DNA from: Bacillota bacterium
GTDB lineage: Bacteria; Bacillota; Clostridia; Christensenellales; SZUA-584
Assembly (NCBI GenBank): GCA_023390815.1
Contig: JAEWCC010000001.1
Span: 22,048 to 86,047, forward strand
Direction: 5' to 3'
DNA length: 64,000 nucleotides
The notes below the pieces were generated by a model. That model did no database searches. It was given only the letters and a program-made list of their open reading frames with translations, and was not told the origin of the DNA. Positions within the stretch are counted from its first letter, which is position 1; the number at the start of each line of letters is the position of its first letter. This document shows, piece after piece, positions 1 through 9,357 of this stretch. The translations under genes and the position numbers were made by a program.

Positions 1-2285
1 CCCTGCGGATTCTTCACCGTAATCTCGTAGCGCGCGCCGCGCCATTGCCGGGTGACGGTGAACTCCTTCCAGTCCGCCGGTACGCAGGGGTCTACCGTCA
101 GCCCGTCAAAGTCGGGCCGGATACCGAGTATATATTGCGTCACTGAGAAGTACGCCCAGCCCGCGCTGCCTGTCATGAACGGGTGCCGCGCGCGCCCGAA
201 CGCCGTATGTGCGCTGCCCATGATGAACTGGCAGTAGCTGTACGGTTCGGACTGGCGTATCTCGATCTTGTCGTTCTGATAGTACGGGCAGAGCGCGTTA
301 TAGAACTTCATCGCGCCCTCGCCGTTGCCCAGCATGCACTGGGCTGCCCACGCCCACGGATTGGGGTGGGAGAATATCGCGCCGTTCTCCTTGACGCCCG
401 GATACACGCGCGTTACGAAGCCGATGCTGTCGTCACGTTTCGTATACGGCGGCGCATTGAGTATCAAGCCATAGGGCGTATAGAGGTACTTCTCGATCGC
501 CTCCATCGCTTTGCGTCCGCGCTCCCCGGTGGCGACGCCCGAAAGCACCGCCCACGCGTTGCTCTCCAAATGCACGCGACCCTCTTCATCCGTGTGCGTG
601 CCGATCTTGCGCCCGTCAGCCGTGATGCCGCGGATGTACCAATCGCCGTCCCACAGCACATCCTCGCAGGTTTTGCGCACCTGCTCCGCCATGGCCTCGT
701 AACGCGCCGCATCCTCGCAGCGGCCCATATGCTTCGCCAGCTGGATGAAATGCACGAGCGCCCAGTAATGCAGGAAGGAAACCATCGCGCTCTCGCCGCC
801 GCCGAGGTTCAGGCAGTCGTTCCAGTCCGCACGCAGCCCCTTGCAGATGCCGTGCGCGCCCACCTCCCGCGCGGAAAAGTCGAGGATGTGCTTCATGTGC
901 TCGTAGACCGTGCCCTCGCCGCCGTCGGCATAGGTGACGATCTCGTTCGCAAAGCCGGTATCCCCGGTCTCTTTGATAAAGTTCACGATCGCGCCCACAA
1001 GCCACAGCGCGTCGTCCGCGCAGGCGTCCTCGACGCCGTGCACGATGTCATCGCGATTCGGCATGGGAATGACGGTGGGCGATTTGAAAGCCGGTTTCTT
1101 GGGGCGGTTTTCGAACCATACCGGCTCGAACAGGTGCAGGCCGTAGCCTGCCTTCGTCAGCGCGCGCAGCAGCTCCACGATGCGCTGGCGGCATTTGACC
1201 GGGTTGGAGTGCGGAATGCACATCGCGTCCTGAGCGGTATCGCGGTAGCCGAGGCCCGTGCGCCCACCCACCTCGATGAACGACGAGAAACGCGAGAACA
1301 TCACGTTGATCTCGCTCTGGTACAGCGTCCACTGGTTGGTCAGCGTATTGAGTCCTTCGCTGGGTGTGCCGATTTGCAACCGCGCGCACTTGTCGTCCCA
1401 GAAGCTGCGCAGTTGGATGAACTCCGCGTCCACTGCCGCCGCGTTGCCGTACTTGGCGTGCATCCTTTTGCCGTTGTCCACGCCGCCCTCACCGAGCAGG
1501 TAGATCAGCCTTGTTTCCTCACCCGGCTGAAGCACCAGCTTTTTCTGGAGACATCCGCAATGATTATTGCCCTTTTCAAAGCTGCCGCCGCACTCACCGC
1601 GCTCCACGACAATCGGGTTTTTCTCGGTGCGGTACGGCCCGATGAAAGCATCGCGCAGGCAGTCAAAGCCGTCCGGCGCAAAGTTCGCGGTGAAGAACTG
1701 ACAGCTGTCTTCCTCGTAGTGCAGCTCGTGCTCGATCACGCCGTCAACGCAGCGCGAGCCCGCCGCATAGAGGCTCATCTGGAAGTTGCGGTTATCCATG
1801 TCGATGTGGTGGAACGAGAACTCCACGTAGGAATAGACGCTCAAAGCGCGCGGCTTATTCCCCGCGTTGCGCAGACGGACGTCCCAGATCTCGACCGGGT
1901 CGTCCTGCGCCACAAACAGGGTTTGCTGCGCTTCGATATCGTTGTATTCACACTGGTATTTGGAATAGGAGAAGCCGTGGCGGCAGGTATAGCGCGCTTG
2001 ATCCAGCGGCTTGCCGACCGGCTGCCACGATACGCTCCAGTAGTCGCCCGTTTCGTCGTCGCGCAGGTATACGTAATGTCCCGGGCCATCCATGGGTACG
2101 CCGTTGGGTCGGAAGCGCGTGATGCGGTGGTATTCCGGCGAACCGCAGAACAGGTATCCGCCCGCCGTGTGGTTAAAAACGCCGCACATCTCTTTGGTGC
2201 CGATATAGTTCGTCCAGGATACGGGAAGGTCAACGCGTTCGATGACATATTCCCGGTTTGCTTCGTCAAAGCTGCCATACTGCAT
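1..2285 (-). CDS. GH94 phosphorylase, diacetylchitobiose phosphorylase type (3' end cut by window)
   Basis: Cytoplasmic inverting disaccharide phosphorylase that splits a beta-linked disaccharide with phosphate to give a sugar 1-phosphate. About 761 residues are visible; the family is about 800 long, so roughly 40-50 C-terminal residues lie outside the window. The N-terminus (MQYGSFDEANREYVI) opens the GH94 beta-sandwich. The catalytic Asp sits in RADWNDCLNLGGGES near residue 484. GGRTGLGYRDTAQDA and VKENGAIFSHPNPWAW match my memory of Vibrio-type N,N'-diacetylchitobiose phosphorylase better than cellobiose phosphorylase. Cellobionic acid phosphorylase is a close relative and cannot be excluded. 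Start: ATG at 2285 behind AAAGAGGTG. It is separated from araA by a terminator, so it is probably transcribed on its own. Confidence 0.9.
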   Translation of the reverse strand, partial: MQYGSFDEANREYVIERVDLPVSWTNYIGTKEMCGVFNHTAGGYLFCGSPEYHRITRFRPNGVPMDGPGHYVYLRDDETGDYWSVSWQPVGKPLDQARYTCRHGFSYSKYQCEYNDIEAQQTLFVAQDDPVEIWDVRLRNAGNKPRALSVYSYVEFSFHHIDMDNRNFQMSLYAAGSRCVDGVIEHELHYEEDSCQFFTANFAPDGFDCLRDAFIGPYRTEKNPIVVERGECGGSFEKGNNHCGCLQKKLVLQPGEETRLIYLLGEGGVDNGKRMHAKYGNAAAVDAEFIQLRSFWDDKCARLQIGTPSEGLNTLTNQWTLYQSEINVMFSRFSSFIEVGGRTGLGYRDTAQDAMCIPHSNPVKCRQRIVELLRALTKAGYGLHLFEPVWFENRPKKPAFKSPTVIPMPNRDDIVHGVEDACADDALWLVGAIVNFIKETGDTGFANEIVTYADGGEGTVYEHMKHILDFSAREVGAHGICKGLRADWNDCLNLGGGESAMVSFLHYWALVHFIQLAKHMGRCEDAARYEAMAEQVRKTCEDVLWDGDWYIRGITADGRKIGTHTDEEGRVHLESNAWAVLSGVATGERGRKAMEAIEKYLYTPYGLILNAPPYTKRDDSIGFVTRVYPGVKENGAIFSHPNPWAWAAQCMLGNGEGAMKFYNALCPYYQNDKIEIRQSEPYSYCQFIMGSAHTAFGRARHPFMTGSAGWAYFSVTQYILGIRPDFDGLTVDPCVPADWKEFTVTRQWRGARYEITVKNPQ

Positions 2286-2315
2286 GATAAAACACCTCTT
2301 TGTATTCTCCATTTG

Positions 2316-2362
2316 ATTATAAGCCATACGCAGTGGTTGGATAATGGATGTGAATGTACATT
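2316..2362 (-). promoter_or_regulatory. Probable promoter and palindrome upstream of the GH94 gene
   Basis: On the minus strand a perfect TATAAT (2316-2321) lies 17 bp from a weak TTATCC -35 (2339-2344), about 30 bp from the start codon of the GH94 gene. The perfect palindrome AATGTACATT (2353-2362) sits just upstream and could be an operator. The regulator is unknown. Confidence 0.4.
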
Positions 2363-2419
2363 GTTGCCTTTGGTTGTTGCTTATCGTTACCGTACACGAA
2401 ATGCTACATTCTCAGTAGC

Positions 2420-2450
2420 AAAAAAAAGCGAGCGGCTGATGTGCGCTCGC
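2420..2450 (-). terminator. Rho-independent terminator after araA
   Basis: Read on the minus strand, GCGAGCG (2444-2450) pairs with CGCTCGC (2428-2434) across a 9-nt loop and is followed by a run of seven to eight T. It lies about 70 bp past the araA stop and closes the arabinose operon. Confidence 0.85.
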
Positions 2451-2522
2451 ATGATCCCACGATTCTACGTGGAAGATGGGGAGACAGGAGGAGAATACAA
2501 ATGTGAAGAAGTCAACAAATTT

Positions 2523-3980
2523 TTATTTCAATGCCGCTATCAGGTTCTTGATTTCCAGTTCATTCTGCAGCGTTTTCAGATCGGTTTCGCTGTCGATCGC
2601 GATCAACTCCGTACGTGTCAGCTTGGCAAATAGCCGGATGTCGTCCATCGTGAGGGCGCTGCTGACCACGGTATGATGCCCGCCGCCCGCGTAGATCCAC
2701 GCCGACGCGCTGGTATTGAAATCGGGCTTTAAACGCCACATCAGCCGCGCAACGGGCAGCTTCGGCATGTGCTTGGGCTGCTTGACGAGCTCGATCTCCG
2801 CCGCGACCAGGCGGAACCGGTCGCCCATATCCGTCATGCAGATGGCTACCGCGTCGCCCTTGATGCCGTCAAACACGAGACGCGCAGGCGCGTCCTTGCC
2901 GCCGATACCCAGCGGATGTACTTCCACCTTGGGCTTGTTCGCGGCAAACACGGGCGATACCTCGAGCATGTGCGCCCCCAGAACCAGCTCATCCGCGAAG
3001 TCGTAGGTGTAGTCTTCCATGAAACCCGTCGCGCCCTTGCGGTTCTTCGCCATTTCAAACAGTATTGCGCCCAGCGCCGCGGTCTTGTAGTCGCCCTCCG
3101 CGCCGAAGCCGTAACCCTTCGCCATCATGCGCTGCGTGGCAAGGCCCGGAAGCTGCTTTAAGTTGTGCAGATCCTGGAACGTATCGGTGTACGCGCCAAA
3201 TCCACCCTCCGAGAGGAAACGATCGAGCGCGATCTCGTACTTTGCCTGCTCGCGCACGGAGGAGAGATCGTCCGTATTGATTTCATACGCTTCGCGGTAT
3301 TCCGCGATCTTCGCATCCACTTCGGCGTCCGTCACCTTGCCGACGAGCTCCACGAGATCGCCGATGCCGTAGTAGTTGACTTCCCAACCGTAGTGGATCT
3401 GGCTCTCCACGCGGTCACCATCCGTCACAGCCACTTCACGCATGTTGCTGCCGAACATGGCAAGCTTTAAGTTCTTGGAAAACGCGATGGCAGACGCCAC
3501 TTCGCCGAACCGGCGAATCTGCGCGATCACGGTTTTGTGCTGGTAATAGCCCACCACGACCTCACGGGGTACGCCCATGCGCGCATTGATGAAGCCGAAC
3601 TCGCGATCGCCATGCGCGCTCTGGTTCAGGTTCATAAAGTCCATGTCGATGCTGTCATACGGCAGCTTCTCGTTGGCCTGCGTGTGCAGATGCAGCAACG
3701 GCTTGTTCAAAAGCTGCAGACCCTTGATCCACATCTTCGCGGGCGAGAACGTGTGCATCCATGTGATCACGCCCACGCACTCGTCGTCGGCGGAGGCTTC
3801 GCGGCAGACGCTCACGATCTCGCCTGAGTTGCGCACCGTGGGTTTCCACTCGATGCGGACGACGTCCTTCAGCTCTGCGTCGAGATAATCCGCGATTACC
3901 TTGCTGTCGACGGCTACTTGCCTCAGGGTTTCGTCGCCGTAGAGATCCTGACTGCCTGTGATAAAGTATAACTTTGCCAT
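2523..3980 (-). CDS. araA: L-arabinose isomerase
   Basis: Converts L-arabinose to L-ribulose in the cytoplasm, the first step of arabinose use. At 485 aa it has the usual length for the family. The N-terminus MAKLYFITGSQDLYG is typical. The Mn-binding residues are all recognisable: Glu in AEGDYKT (about 295), Glu in FMEDYTY (about 322), His in GAHMLEV (about 337) and His in GGGHHT. It is the last gene of a three-gene operon. Its ATG shares one base with the araD stop (TAATG), so the two are probably translationally coupled. An AraR operator in front of the operon indicates arabinose induction. Confidence 0.97.
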   Translation of the reverse strand: MAKLYFITGSQDLYGDETLRQVAVDSKVIADYLDAELKDVVRIEWKPTVRNSGEIVSVCREASADDECVGVITWMHTFSPAKMWIKGLQLLNKPLLHLHTQANEKLPYDSIDMDFMNLNQSAHGDREFGFINARMGVPREVVVGYYQHKTVIAQIRRFGEVASAIAFSKNLKLAMFGSNMREVAVTDGDRVESQIHYGWEVNYYGIGDLVELVGKVTDAEVDAKIAEYREAYEINTDDLSSVREQAKYEIALDRFLSEGGFGAYTDTFQDLHNLKQLPGLATQRMMAKGYGFGAEGDYKTAALGAILFEMAKNRKGATGFMEDYTYDFADELVLGAHMLEVSPVFAANKPKVEVHPLGIGGKDAPARLVFDGIKGDAVAICMTDMGDRFRLVAAEIELVKQPKHMPKLPVARLMWRLKPDFNTSASAWIYAGGGHHTVVSSALTMDDIRLFAKLTRTELIAIDSETDLKTLQNELEIKNLIAALK

Positions 3981-4678
3981 TATTTACTCTCCTTTTGCCC
4001 GTAATAGGCGTTCTTTCCGTGCTTGCGCTGGTAATGCTTATCCAGCAGATATCCGTCCGCGGGGGCCGCATCGGGATTGATCTGCTCCGTCATTAGTGCC
4101 ATCTCCGCGCAGTATTCAAGCACCGCCGCGTGATAGACCGCTTTATCGCAGTCGGAGCCCCATGTAAAAGGTCCGTGGTTGCGCACAAGGCATCCCGGTA
4201 TCGCGTCGGGGTCCAGCCCCGCAAATGTCTCCGCGATCACGAGGCCGGTGTTCTTTTCGTAGGCGGTTTTGATTTCCTCCTCCGTCAGCGCACGCGCGCA
4301 GGGTACATCGCCGTAGAAATAATCCGCGTGCGTCGTGCCGTAAGCGGGCAGGCTCCGTCCACTCTGCGCGAACGCCGTCGCGCACTTGCTGTGCGTATGC
4401 ACCATGCCGCCCACGTTTGGGAACGCCTTGTAGAGCTCAATATGCGTCGGCGTATCGCTGGAGGGGTTCAGCCTGCCCTCCACGATGGTGCCTTCGAGAT
4501 CGACCACGACCATATCGTCCGCTTTCATCGTATCGTAGTCCACACCGCTCGGCTTGATGATCACGAGGCCGGTCTCCCGGTCGATCGCGCTCACGTTGCC
4601 CCAGGTGAACAACACGAGCCCGTGCTTCACCAGATCAAGGTTCGCTTTAAATACCCGTTCCTTTAACGCCTCAAGCAT
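3980..4678 (-). CDS. araD: L-ribulose-5-phosphate 4-epimerase
   Basis: Class II aldolase/epimerase that turns L-ribulose 5-phosphate into D-xylulose 5-phosphate, feeding the pentose phosphate pathway. The 232-aa length is normal. The zinc-binding histidines are visible in GGMVHTHSKCATAFAQ and in LVRNHGPFTWG. The N-terminal LFTWGNVSA is the conserved substrate loop. Its start overlaps the kinase stop by 8 bp and its stop overlaps araA by one base. Confidence 0.96.
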   Translation of the reverse strand: MLEALKERVFKANLDLVKHGLVLFTWGNVSAIDRETGLVIIKPSGVDYDTMKADDMVVVDLEGTIVEGRLNPSSDTPTHIELYKAFPNVGGMVHTHSKCATAFAQSGRSLPAYGTTHADYFYGDVPCARALTEEEIKTAYEKNTGLVIAETFAGLDPDAIPGCLVRNHGPFTWGSDCDKAVYHAAVLEYCAEMALMTEQINPDAAPADGYLLDKHYQRKHGKNAYYGQKESK

Positions 4679-6263
4679 GCAGCACCTCTACCGCGGCGTA
4701 CTCAACGGCCAGACTCTCTTTGTAGCGCTCCATGAACTTCCCAAAGCCCGCGACGTCCGCAGCAGCCGGTTCCACGGTGCTGCATGCGGCATCCGCGAAC
4801 ACGCTGCCCGAGAGGTAATCGGCGAGTTCTTCTCCGCGGCCGTTCATCATGTATGCCGCAAGGATTGCCATGCCCCAGGGGCCGCCTTCGCTCGCGGTGG
4901 TCATCACGTTCACGGGCGCGCCGAGTGCAGCCGCCATGATCCGCTGGCCTACGCCCTCCACCTTGAAGAAGCCGCCGTGTCCCATGATGGCGTTGAGTTC
5001 GACCTGCTCGCCGAATAGTATATCCATGCCGATTTTGAGCGATGCGCAGGCGGAATACAGATGCGTGCGCATGAAGTTGGGCAAATTAAACTTCGCTTCC
5101 GGTACGCGCATAAACAGCGGGCGTCCTTCGGTAAAGCCCGTGACATGCTCGCCTGAGATATAGTTGTTCGCGAGCAAGCCGCCGCAGTCCGCGTCACCCT
5201 CCAGCGCGAGGTTATAGAGCGTGCTGTAGAGCTTATTCGTATCAACCTTTGCGCCCAGCGAGGCCGCGGCATCGCCCAGCAGCTTCACCCATGCATCGAT
5301 ATCGCTTAAAAAGTTGTTGCAGTGCACCATCGCCACCGGGTCGCCGAACGGCGTGGTCACCATGTCGATCTCCGGGTATACCTTGGAGAGCGGCTTTTCG
5401 AGCACGACCATCGCGAACACGCTGGTGCCCGCGCTGACGTTGCCCGTCTTCTTGCGTACGCTATTGGTCGCCACCATGCCGGTACCCGCGTCGCCCTCCG
5501 GCGGACACATCGGAATGCCGGCTTTGAGCGTGCCGCTCGGATCGAGCAGCTTCGCGCCCGCTGCCGTCAGAGAACCGGCCTTTGCGCCTGCGGGCAGAAT
5601 GCCGGGCAGAATGCCGCTGAGCGTCCATGGGAATTGCTTATCCGCAATCGTCTCTTCAAACTGCTTCAACATGCCGCCGTCAAACTGGCGCGTTGCGTCG
5701 TCAATCGGGAACATACCGGAAGCGTCGCCGATGCCGAGCACCTTTTCCCCGGAAAGCTGCCAGTGGATATACCCCGCCAGCGTTGTGAGAAAGCTGATTT
5801 CGGGCACATGCGGCTCCTCGTTCAATATGGCCTGATACAGGTGCGCAATGCTCCAGCGCTGCGGAATAGCGAATCCGAACAGCGTCGTCAGCCGCTCCGA
5901 TGCCTCGCCTGTGGACGTGTTGCGCCAGGTGCGGAACGGTGCCAGCAGTTTGCCATCCTTATCGAACGCCATGTATCCGTGCATCATGGCAGATACGCCG
6001 ATCGCGCCCACCGTCTCAAGCTTTATGCCGTATTTGCCGTGCACATCGGCGCACAGCTCCGCATAACAGTCGCGCACGCCGTCCCAGATGTCGCCTAATG
6101 AGTATGTCCATACGCCGTTTTCCAGCCGGTTCTCCCAGGTGTGGCTGCCCGAAGCGACGGGCTCGTGATTCTTGCCGATCAGCACCGCCTTGATGCGCGT
6201 GGAACCGAACTCGATACCCAGATAGGTTTCTCCGCCGATAATCGCGTTTTTAATTTGCTGCAT
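4671..6263 (-). CDS. araB: FGGY-family sugar kinase, probable L-ribulokinase
   Basis: FGGY kinase of 530 aa, expected to phosphorylate L-ribulose with ATP. The N-terminal GIEFGSTRIKAVLIG is the ATP phosphate loop of the actin-like fold. GHGGFFKVEGVGQ and ASEGGPWGMA near the C-terminus form the second lobe and nucleotide site. It resembles the xylulokinase-like ribulokinases of Clostridia and Bacteroidetes rather than classical E. coli AraB. Its role is inferred from being first in an araD-araA operon behind an AraR operator. Start: ATG 6263 with GGGGAGGATCAATC upstream. Confidence 0.85.
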   Translation of the reverse strand: MQQIKNAIIGGETYLGIEFGSTRIKAVLIGKNHEPVASGSHTWENRLENGVWTYSLGDIWDGVRDCYAELCADVHGKYGIKLETVGAIGVSAMMHGYMAFDKDGKLLAPFRTWRNTSTGEASERLTTLFGFAIPQRWSIAHLYQAILNEEPHVPEISFLTTLAGYIHWQLSGEKVLGIGDASGMFPIDDATRQFDGGMLKQFEETIADKQFPWTLSGILPGILPAGAKAGSLTAAGAKLLDPSGTLKAGIPMCPPEGDAGTGMVATNSVRKKTGNVSAGTSVFAMVVLEKPLSKVYPEIDMVTTPFGDPVAMVHCNNFLSDIDAWVKLLGDAAASLGAKVDTNKLYSTLYNLALEGDADCGGLLANNYISGEHVTGFTEGRPLFMRVPEAKFNLPNFMRTHLYSACASLKIGMDILFGEQVELNAIMGHGGFFKVEGVGQRIMAAALGAPVNVMTTASEGGPWGMAILAAYMMNGRGEELADYLSGSVFADAACSTVEPAAADVAGFGKFMERYKESLAVEYAAVEVLHA

Positions 6264-6297
6264 GATTGATCCTCCCCGTGGTTTTTATCTAAACTTA

Positions 6298-6309
6298 TTG
6301 TACGTACAA
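6298..6309. promoter_or_regulatory. AraR operator in front of the kinase-araD-araA operon
   Basis: TTGTACGTACAA is a perfect 12-bp palindrome 35 bp upstream of the kinase start. It equals the core of the known Bacillus AraR operator (ATTTGTACGTACAAAT). A second copy precedes araR itself. Confidence 0.85.
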
Positions 6310-6326
6310 GTCAGTCCAAAAAATGT

Positions 6327-7403
6327 CTATATATTTCTGCACGAATTGCGGACGATCAGCTCCGGGCGATAGGTCATCTGCGGCTTTTCCAGACGCCCGT
6401 CCAGCATGTCGATCATATACTTGGCAGCCTGCATACCCATTCCCTTCTTGGGATGCGAAATCGTCGTGAGCTTCACGTCCGACTGCATGATTGAGATCGA
6501 GTCGTCGTAACCCACAATGGAGATGTCGTCCGGCACCTTCAGGCCCCGGTCGTGAATGGCCTGCAGCACCATCATCGCGTACTGGTCGTTGTAGCAGAAA
6601 AACGCGGTCGGGCGGTCGTCCCGCCTCAGCAGCGACTGCGCGAACATATACGGGAAATCGTACATGTTGGACGTTTCGTATTCTCCGATGAAATCCGGAT
6701 CGAACGAAACGCCGTATTTCTCCATCGCGGCGACAAAACCCTTTTTACGGTTCACGCCCTGTTTGTCGTCTGTCTTGAATATGCCCGCGATCCTCCGGTG
6801 TCCCAGCTGAATGAGGTACTCCGTCGCGATGAAGCCGCCTTTGTAGTCGTCCAGCAATACATAGGAGCTCTCGAAGTCGTCGTATAACGCATTCAGAAAT
6901 ACAAACTTGATGCCTCTATTCCGGATGTCCTCAAGCAGCTTTAAGTTGGTGTTGGGGCGCGCGCTTTTGGTGGGCTCCATGATCAATCCCACCACGTTGT
7001 GTTCAAGAATGCTTGTGAGGTACTGCGCTTCGCGCTCCTTGATGTTGTTCGTGTTGGAGAGGAGCATCATGTACCCCTCGTCCGATAAGGCCTGCTCGAT
7101 GCCGGAAATGATGCCCGGAAAAACATAGCCGGTAATATAGGTGGTCAGAACCGCAACGATCTGCTTCTGCTTGGCTTCTTTGCGGTAGTTGCTGAAGGTG
7201 CCCTTGCCCTGCTCTTTATAGATGAGGCCTTCGCTCGTGAGCTCGCTGAACGCCTGCCGGATAGTCTGCCTGCTGACCTTGAACTTGTCCATCAGCTCAT
7301 GCTCGGACGGCAGTTTTCCGCCAAACGTGACGATATCTTCTTTGATCAGGTGCTTGACGTAGTCTTTGACGAGTTCGTACTTGGGTGTATTCAGATCGTT
7401 CAT
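6327..7403 (-). CDS. araR: Arabinose-responsive repressor AraR (GntR DNA-binding plus LacI-type sensor)
   Basis: Two-domain repressor of 358 aa. Residues about 10-75 form a GntR winged helix (KLPSEHELMDKFKVSRQTIRQA, written here as separate parts: KLPSEHEL, then KVSRQTIRQA). The remainder is a LacI/periplasmic-binding-type sensor with GLIMEPTKSA and VPDDISIVGYDD. This fusion is characteristic of AraR, whose effector is L-arabinose. The ATG at 7403 was chosen because GAAGGTG lies upstream; a longer form would start at 7433 inside the operator. It sits next to the arabinose operon and has its own AraR-like operator, so it is probably autoregulated. Confidence 0.93.
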   Translation of the reverse strand: MNDLNTPKYELVKDYVKHLIKEDIVTFGGKLPSEHELMDKFKVSRQTIRQAFSELTSEGLIYKEQGKGTFSNYRKEAKQKQIVAVLTTYITGYVFPGIISGIEQALSDEGYMMLLSNTNNIKEREAQYLTSILEHNVVGLIMEPTKSARPNTNLKLLEDIRNRGIKFVFLNALYDDFESSYVLLDDYKGGFIATEYLIQLGHRRIAGIFKTDDKQGVNRKKGFVAAMEKYGVSFDPDFIGEYETSNMYDFPYMFAQSLLRRDDRPTAFFCYNDQYAMMVLQAIHDRGLKVPDDISIVGYDDSISIMQSDVKLTTISHPKKGMGMQAAKYMIDMLDGRLEKPQMTYRPELIVRNSCRNI

Positions 7404-7419
7404 GCAGTTCACACCTTCA

Positions 7420-7435
7420 ACTTGTACATACAAGT
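7420..7435. promoter_or_regulatory. AraR operator in front of araR
   Basis: ACTTGTACATACAAGT matches the AraR consensus at most positions; only the central dinucleotide breaks the symmetry. It lies 17 bp upstream of the araR ATG, which suggests autorepression. Confidence 0.8.
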
Positions 7436-7529
7436 ACTATACATGATAGGAACCGCCTCGTCAAGTACCGGGCAAAGCGATTGTCTGATCGGATTAAAAT
7501 ATTGCTAAGGGTATATTGATCGTGAATTG

Positions 7530-9347
7530 CTACACGGATTGATAACCGCTTTCATTAAGGTCAGTTGCGTTGGGAGATAAGCCGCCGTCTTGGCGAAGGC
7601 GGGCCGGATTCTGATAAATCAGCGCCATGCCTCCGCTGAGTTTCATCACGTTATGGAATCGGTTGTCGGCAGCGCGAAGCGCCTTAAACCGATAGAAATC
7701 CCTCGCCATCGCAAAAGGCGGGATACTCCCCGTACTCTCATTCCTGCTGTGAGGCGGAATTCCCAACAGCTCGCAAACACCGTCGCCGTCCCAATCGATG
7801 GGGTATGCGCGGTGGCTCCCTTTAATCGTGGCAAGATGGGACCCATCCAGACTGAGTATCCATAACTCGCCCGAAACGCTCCGGGGCAAATGGCCCAGAT
7901 CGACAACGATCTGCGGTTCGCTTCTGTCCGCTCTGAGCCTTGCAACCGCAGCGGTGGCGAAATGCGCACCGGTAAACTCCCATATGCATTGGCCTGTGCC
8001 CTCTACCATCGCGATGCCGGAGGCATCGCAATAGGTCATAAGCAGGCGCGTGTTTTCCGGATGGCCCGCGTCCAGTCTGACGACAGACAAGCTGTCCGCG
8101 TGACCCCCGAACCACAGCGCAACCTTGCGGGAATGGTGCGTCCACAGCAGAGTACCGTCGTGATCAAGCATCGCAAAGCCCGCGAGCAGTTCGTCCCTGC
8201 CGTCTCCATCGAGATCGAACGCCAGCGGCGCATGCGCGAGCATATAACCGCCGGGGTCTTTTGCCGAATACAGAAGCTCCCCATCCCGCGTATAAACCCA
8301 CAGCCGGTGATATCGGTCTTTGACCAGGATATCCGTTTTCCTGCCAATACCCGAGGCGTCCAGGAATATCAACATATCACAATACCGGGGCTTTATCGCG
8401 AAGCGGCGTTTCTCCTCTCCGGTGCGTCCGTCCAGCCAGTAAACGTATCCCCTTGAAGCGACAAATACATCCAGCCTGCCATCCCCGTCCATATCGTGCA
8501 CCTGACAAGCCAGGTCATAGCTTCTCGACTGCCTGCTCCCCGCCGGGTCGCCCCAGTGCCAGAGCAGCGTACCGTCCTGCTTTTGCACGGCAATAGACGC
8601 CACGTCATGCCGGTCGTGTTTAAGGCGGTTACACGCACTGATGAATTCCGGCAATCCGTCCCCGTCGACATCCGCATACAGCACCCATTCACCGCCATAG
8701 ATCTCGTCGATCGGGATTGCCAGCGAGGGGGCGTCGTAGTTCACGTTCTGCCTGCGGGCAATCGAATATACGCCGTGTATTTCGTCTTCAAACCAATCAT
8801 TGCTTTTTGGGGGTATACTGCGCCATTCTTTTCTTCTCACCATAGGAATCAAACAGACAAGCATAAAAAGACAGCCAGCCAGCAACCCATTCGCAGCGGC
8901 AAGAATTAAATTGCCAGCCGTACGCACCGTCGTCAAGGCCAGCGCTAACGCAACCAAGCCCCCGAAGAGCAGCGATAACACCGGTATGGCTGTCCGTATG
9001 AGTCTTTTGAGTGTGATCTGCCAGTACATAATCCAGTTCTCGTAAAACAGAAACGCCAGCGCTGCAACAGAAATGATCAACACCAAAAAGTCCAAACACG
9101 TTACCGTGAATTGGACGAAATCCGGCGACATCTGCGCCCAATAAAAAGGGAGCCAGACTGCGTGTAAAATCAACACCGCAAAGACCCCTAGTCTGGCTCC
9201 CGACATCCAATCTTTTTCCTTTTTCAGCACTGCAGAGATGTAGTTGTTCAGTATCACGCGGATACTCTCGTGCAGCTTCAGTATGGCAGCCAGGCAAAGA
9301 ACCGCCAAAACCGCCGCTGTGCTCACCAGATATGCTGCATCGCCCAC
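7530..9347 (-). CDS. Membrane-anchored FG-GAP/VCBS-repeat protein
   Basis: Protein of 605 aa with no firm function. The first 200 residues hold about five hydrophobic segments (for example VSTAAVLAVLCLAAI, AVLILHAVWLPFYW and GLLAGCLFMLVCLIPM). The remainder is a beta-propeller of FG-GAP/VCBS type with calcium-binding signatures DVDGDGLPEF, DMDGDGRLDV, DLDGDGRDEL and DWDGDGVCEL. Such propellers often bind polysaccharide or occur in rhamnogalacturonan lyases, but no lyase domain is seen. Start: GTG at 9347, with AGGAGGG six bases upstream, in place of an in-frame ATG inside kdgK. It is the last gene of the uronate operon. Confidence 0.75.
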   Translation of the reverse strand: MGDAAYLVSTAAVLAVLCLAAILKLHESIRVILNNYISAVLKKEKDWMSGARLGVFAVLILHAVWLPFYWAQMSPDFVQFTVTCLDFLVLIISVAALAFLFYENWIMYWQITLKRLIRTAIPVLSLLFGGLVALALALTTVRTAGNLILAAANGLLAGCLFMLVCLIPMVRRKEWRSIPPKSNDWFEDEIHGVYSIARRQNVNYDAPSLAIPIDEIYGGEWVLYADVDGDGLPEFISACNRLKHDRHDVASIAVQKQDGTLLWHWGDPAGSRQSRSYDLACQVHDMDGDGRLDVFVASRGYVYWLDGRTGEEKRRFAIKPRYCDMLIFLDASGIGRKTDILVKDRYHRLWVYTRDGELLYSAKDPGGYMLAHAPLAFDLDGDGRDELLAGFAMLDHDGTLLWTHHSRKVALWFGGHADSLSVVRLDAGHPENTRLLMTYCDASGIAMVEGTGQCIWEFTGAHFATAAVARLRADRSEPQIVVDLGHLPRSVSGELWILSLDGSHLATIKGSHRAYPIDWDGDGVCELLGIPPHSRNESTGSIPPFAMARDFYRFKALRAADNRFHNVMKLSGGMALIYQNPARLRQDGGLSPNATDLNESGYQSV

Positions 9348-9357
9348 GGCTGCCCTC

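Noticed and set aside
183..2633. Open frame of 816 codons on the plus strand
   Set aside because: It is antisense to the GH94 phosphorylase gene, whose whole protein matches the family; the plus-strand translation is Arg/His/Val-rich with no family motif, a usual shadow in high-GC DNA.
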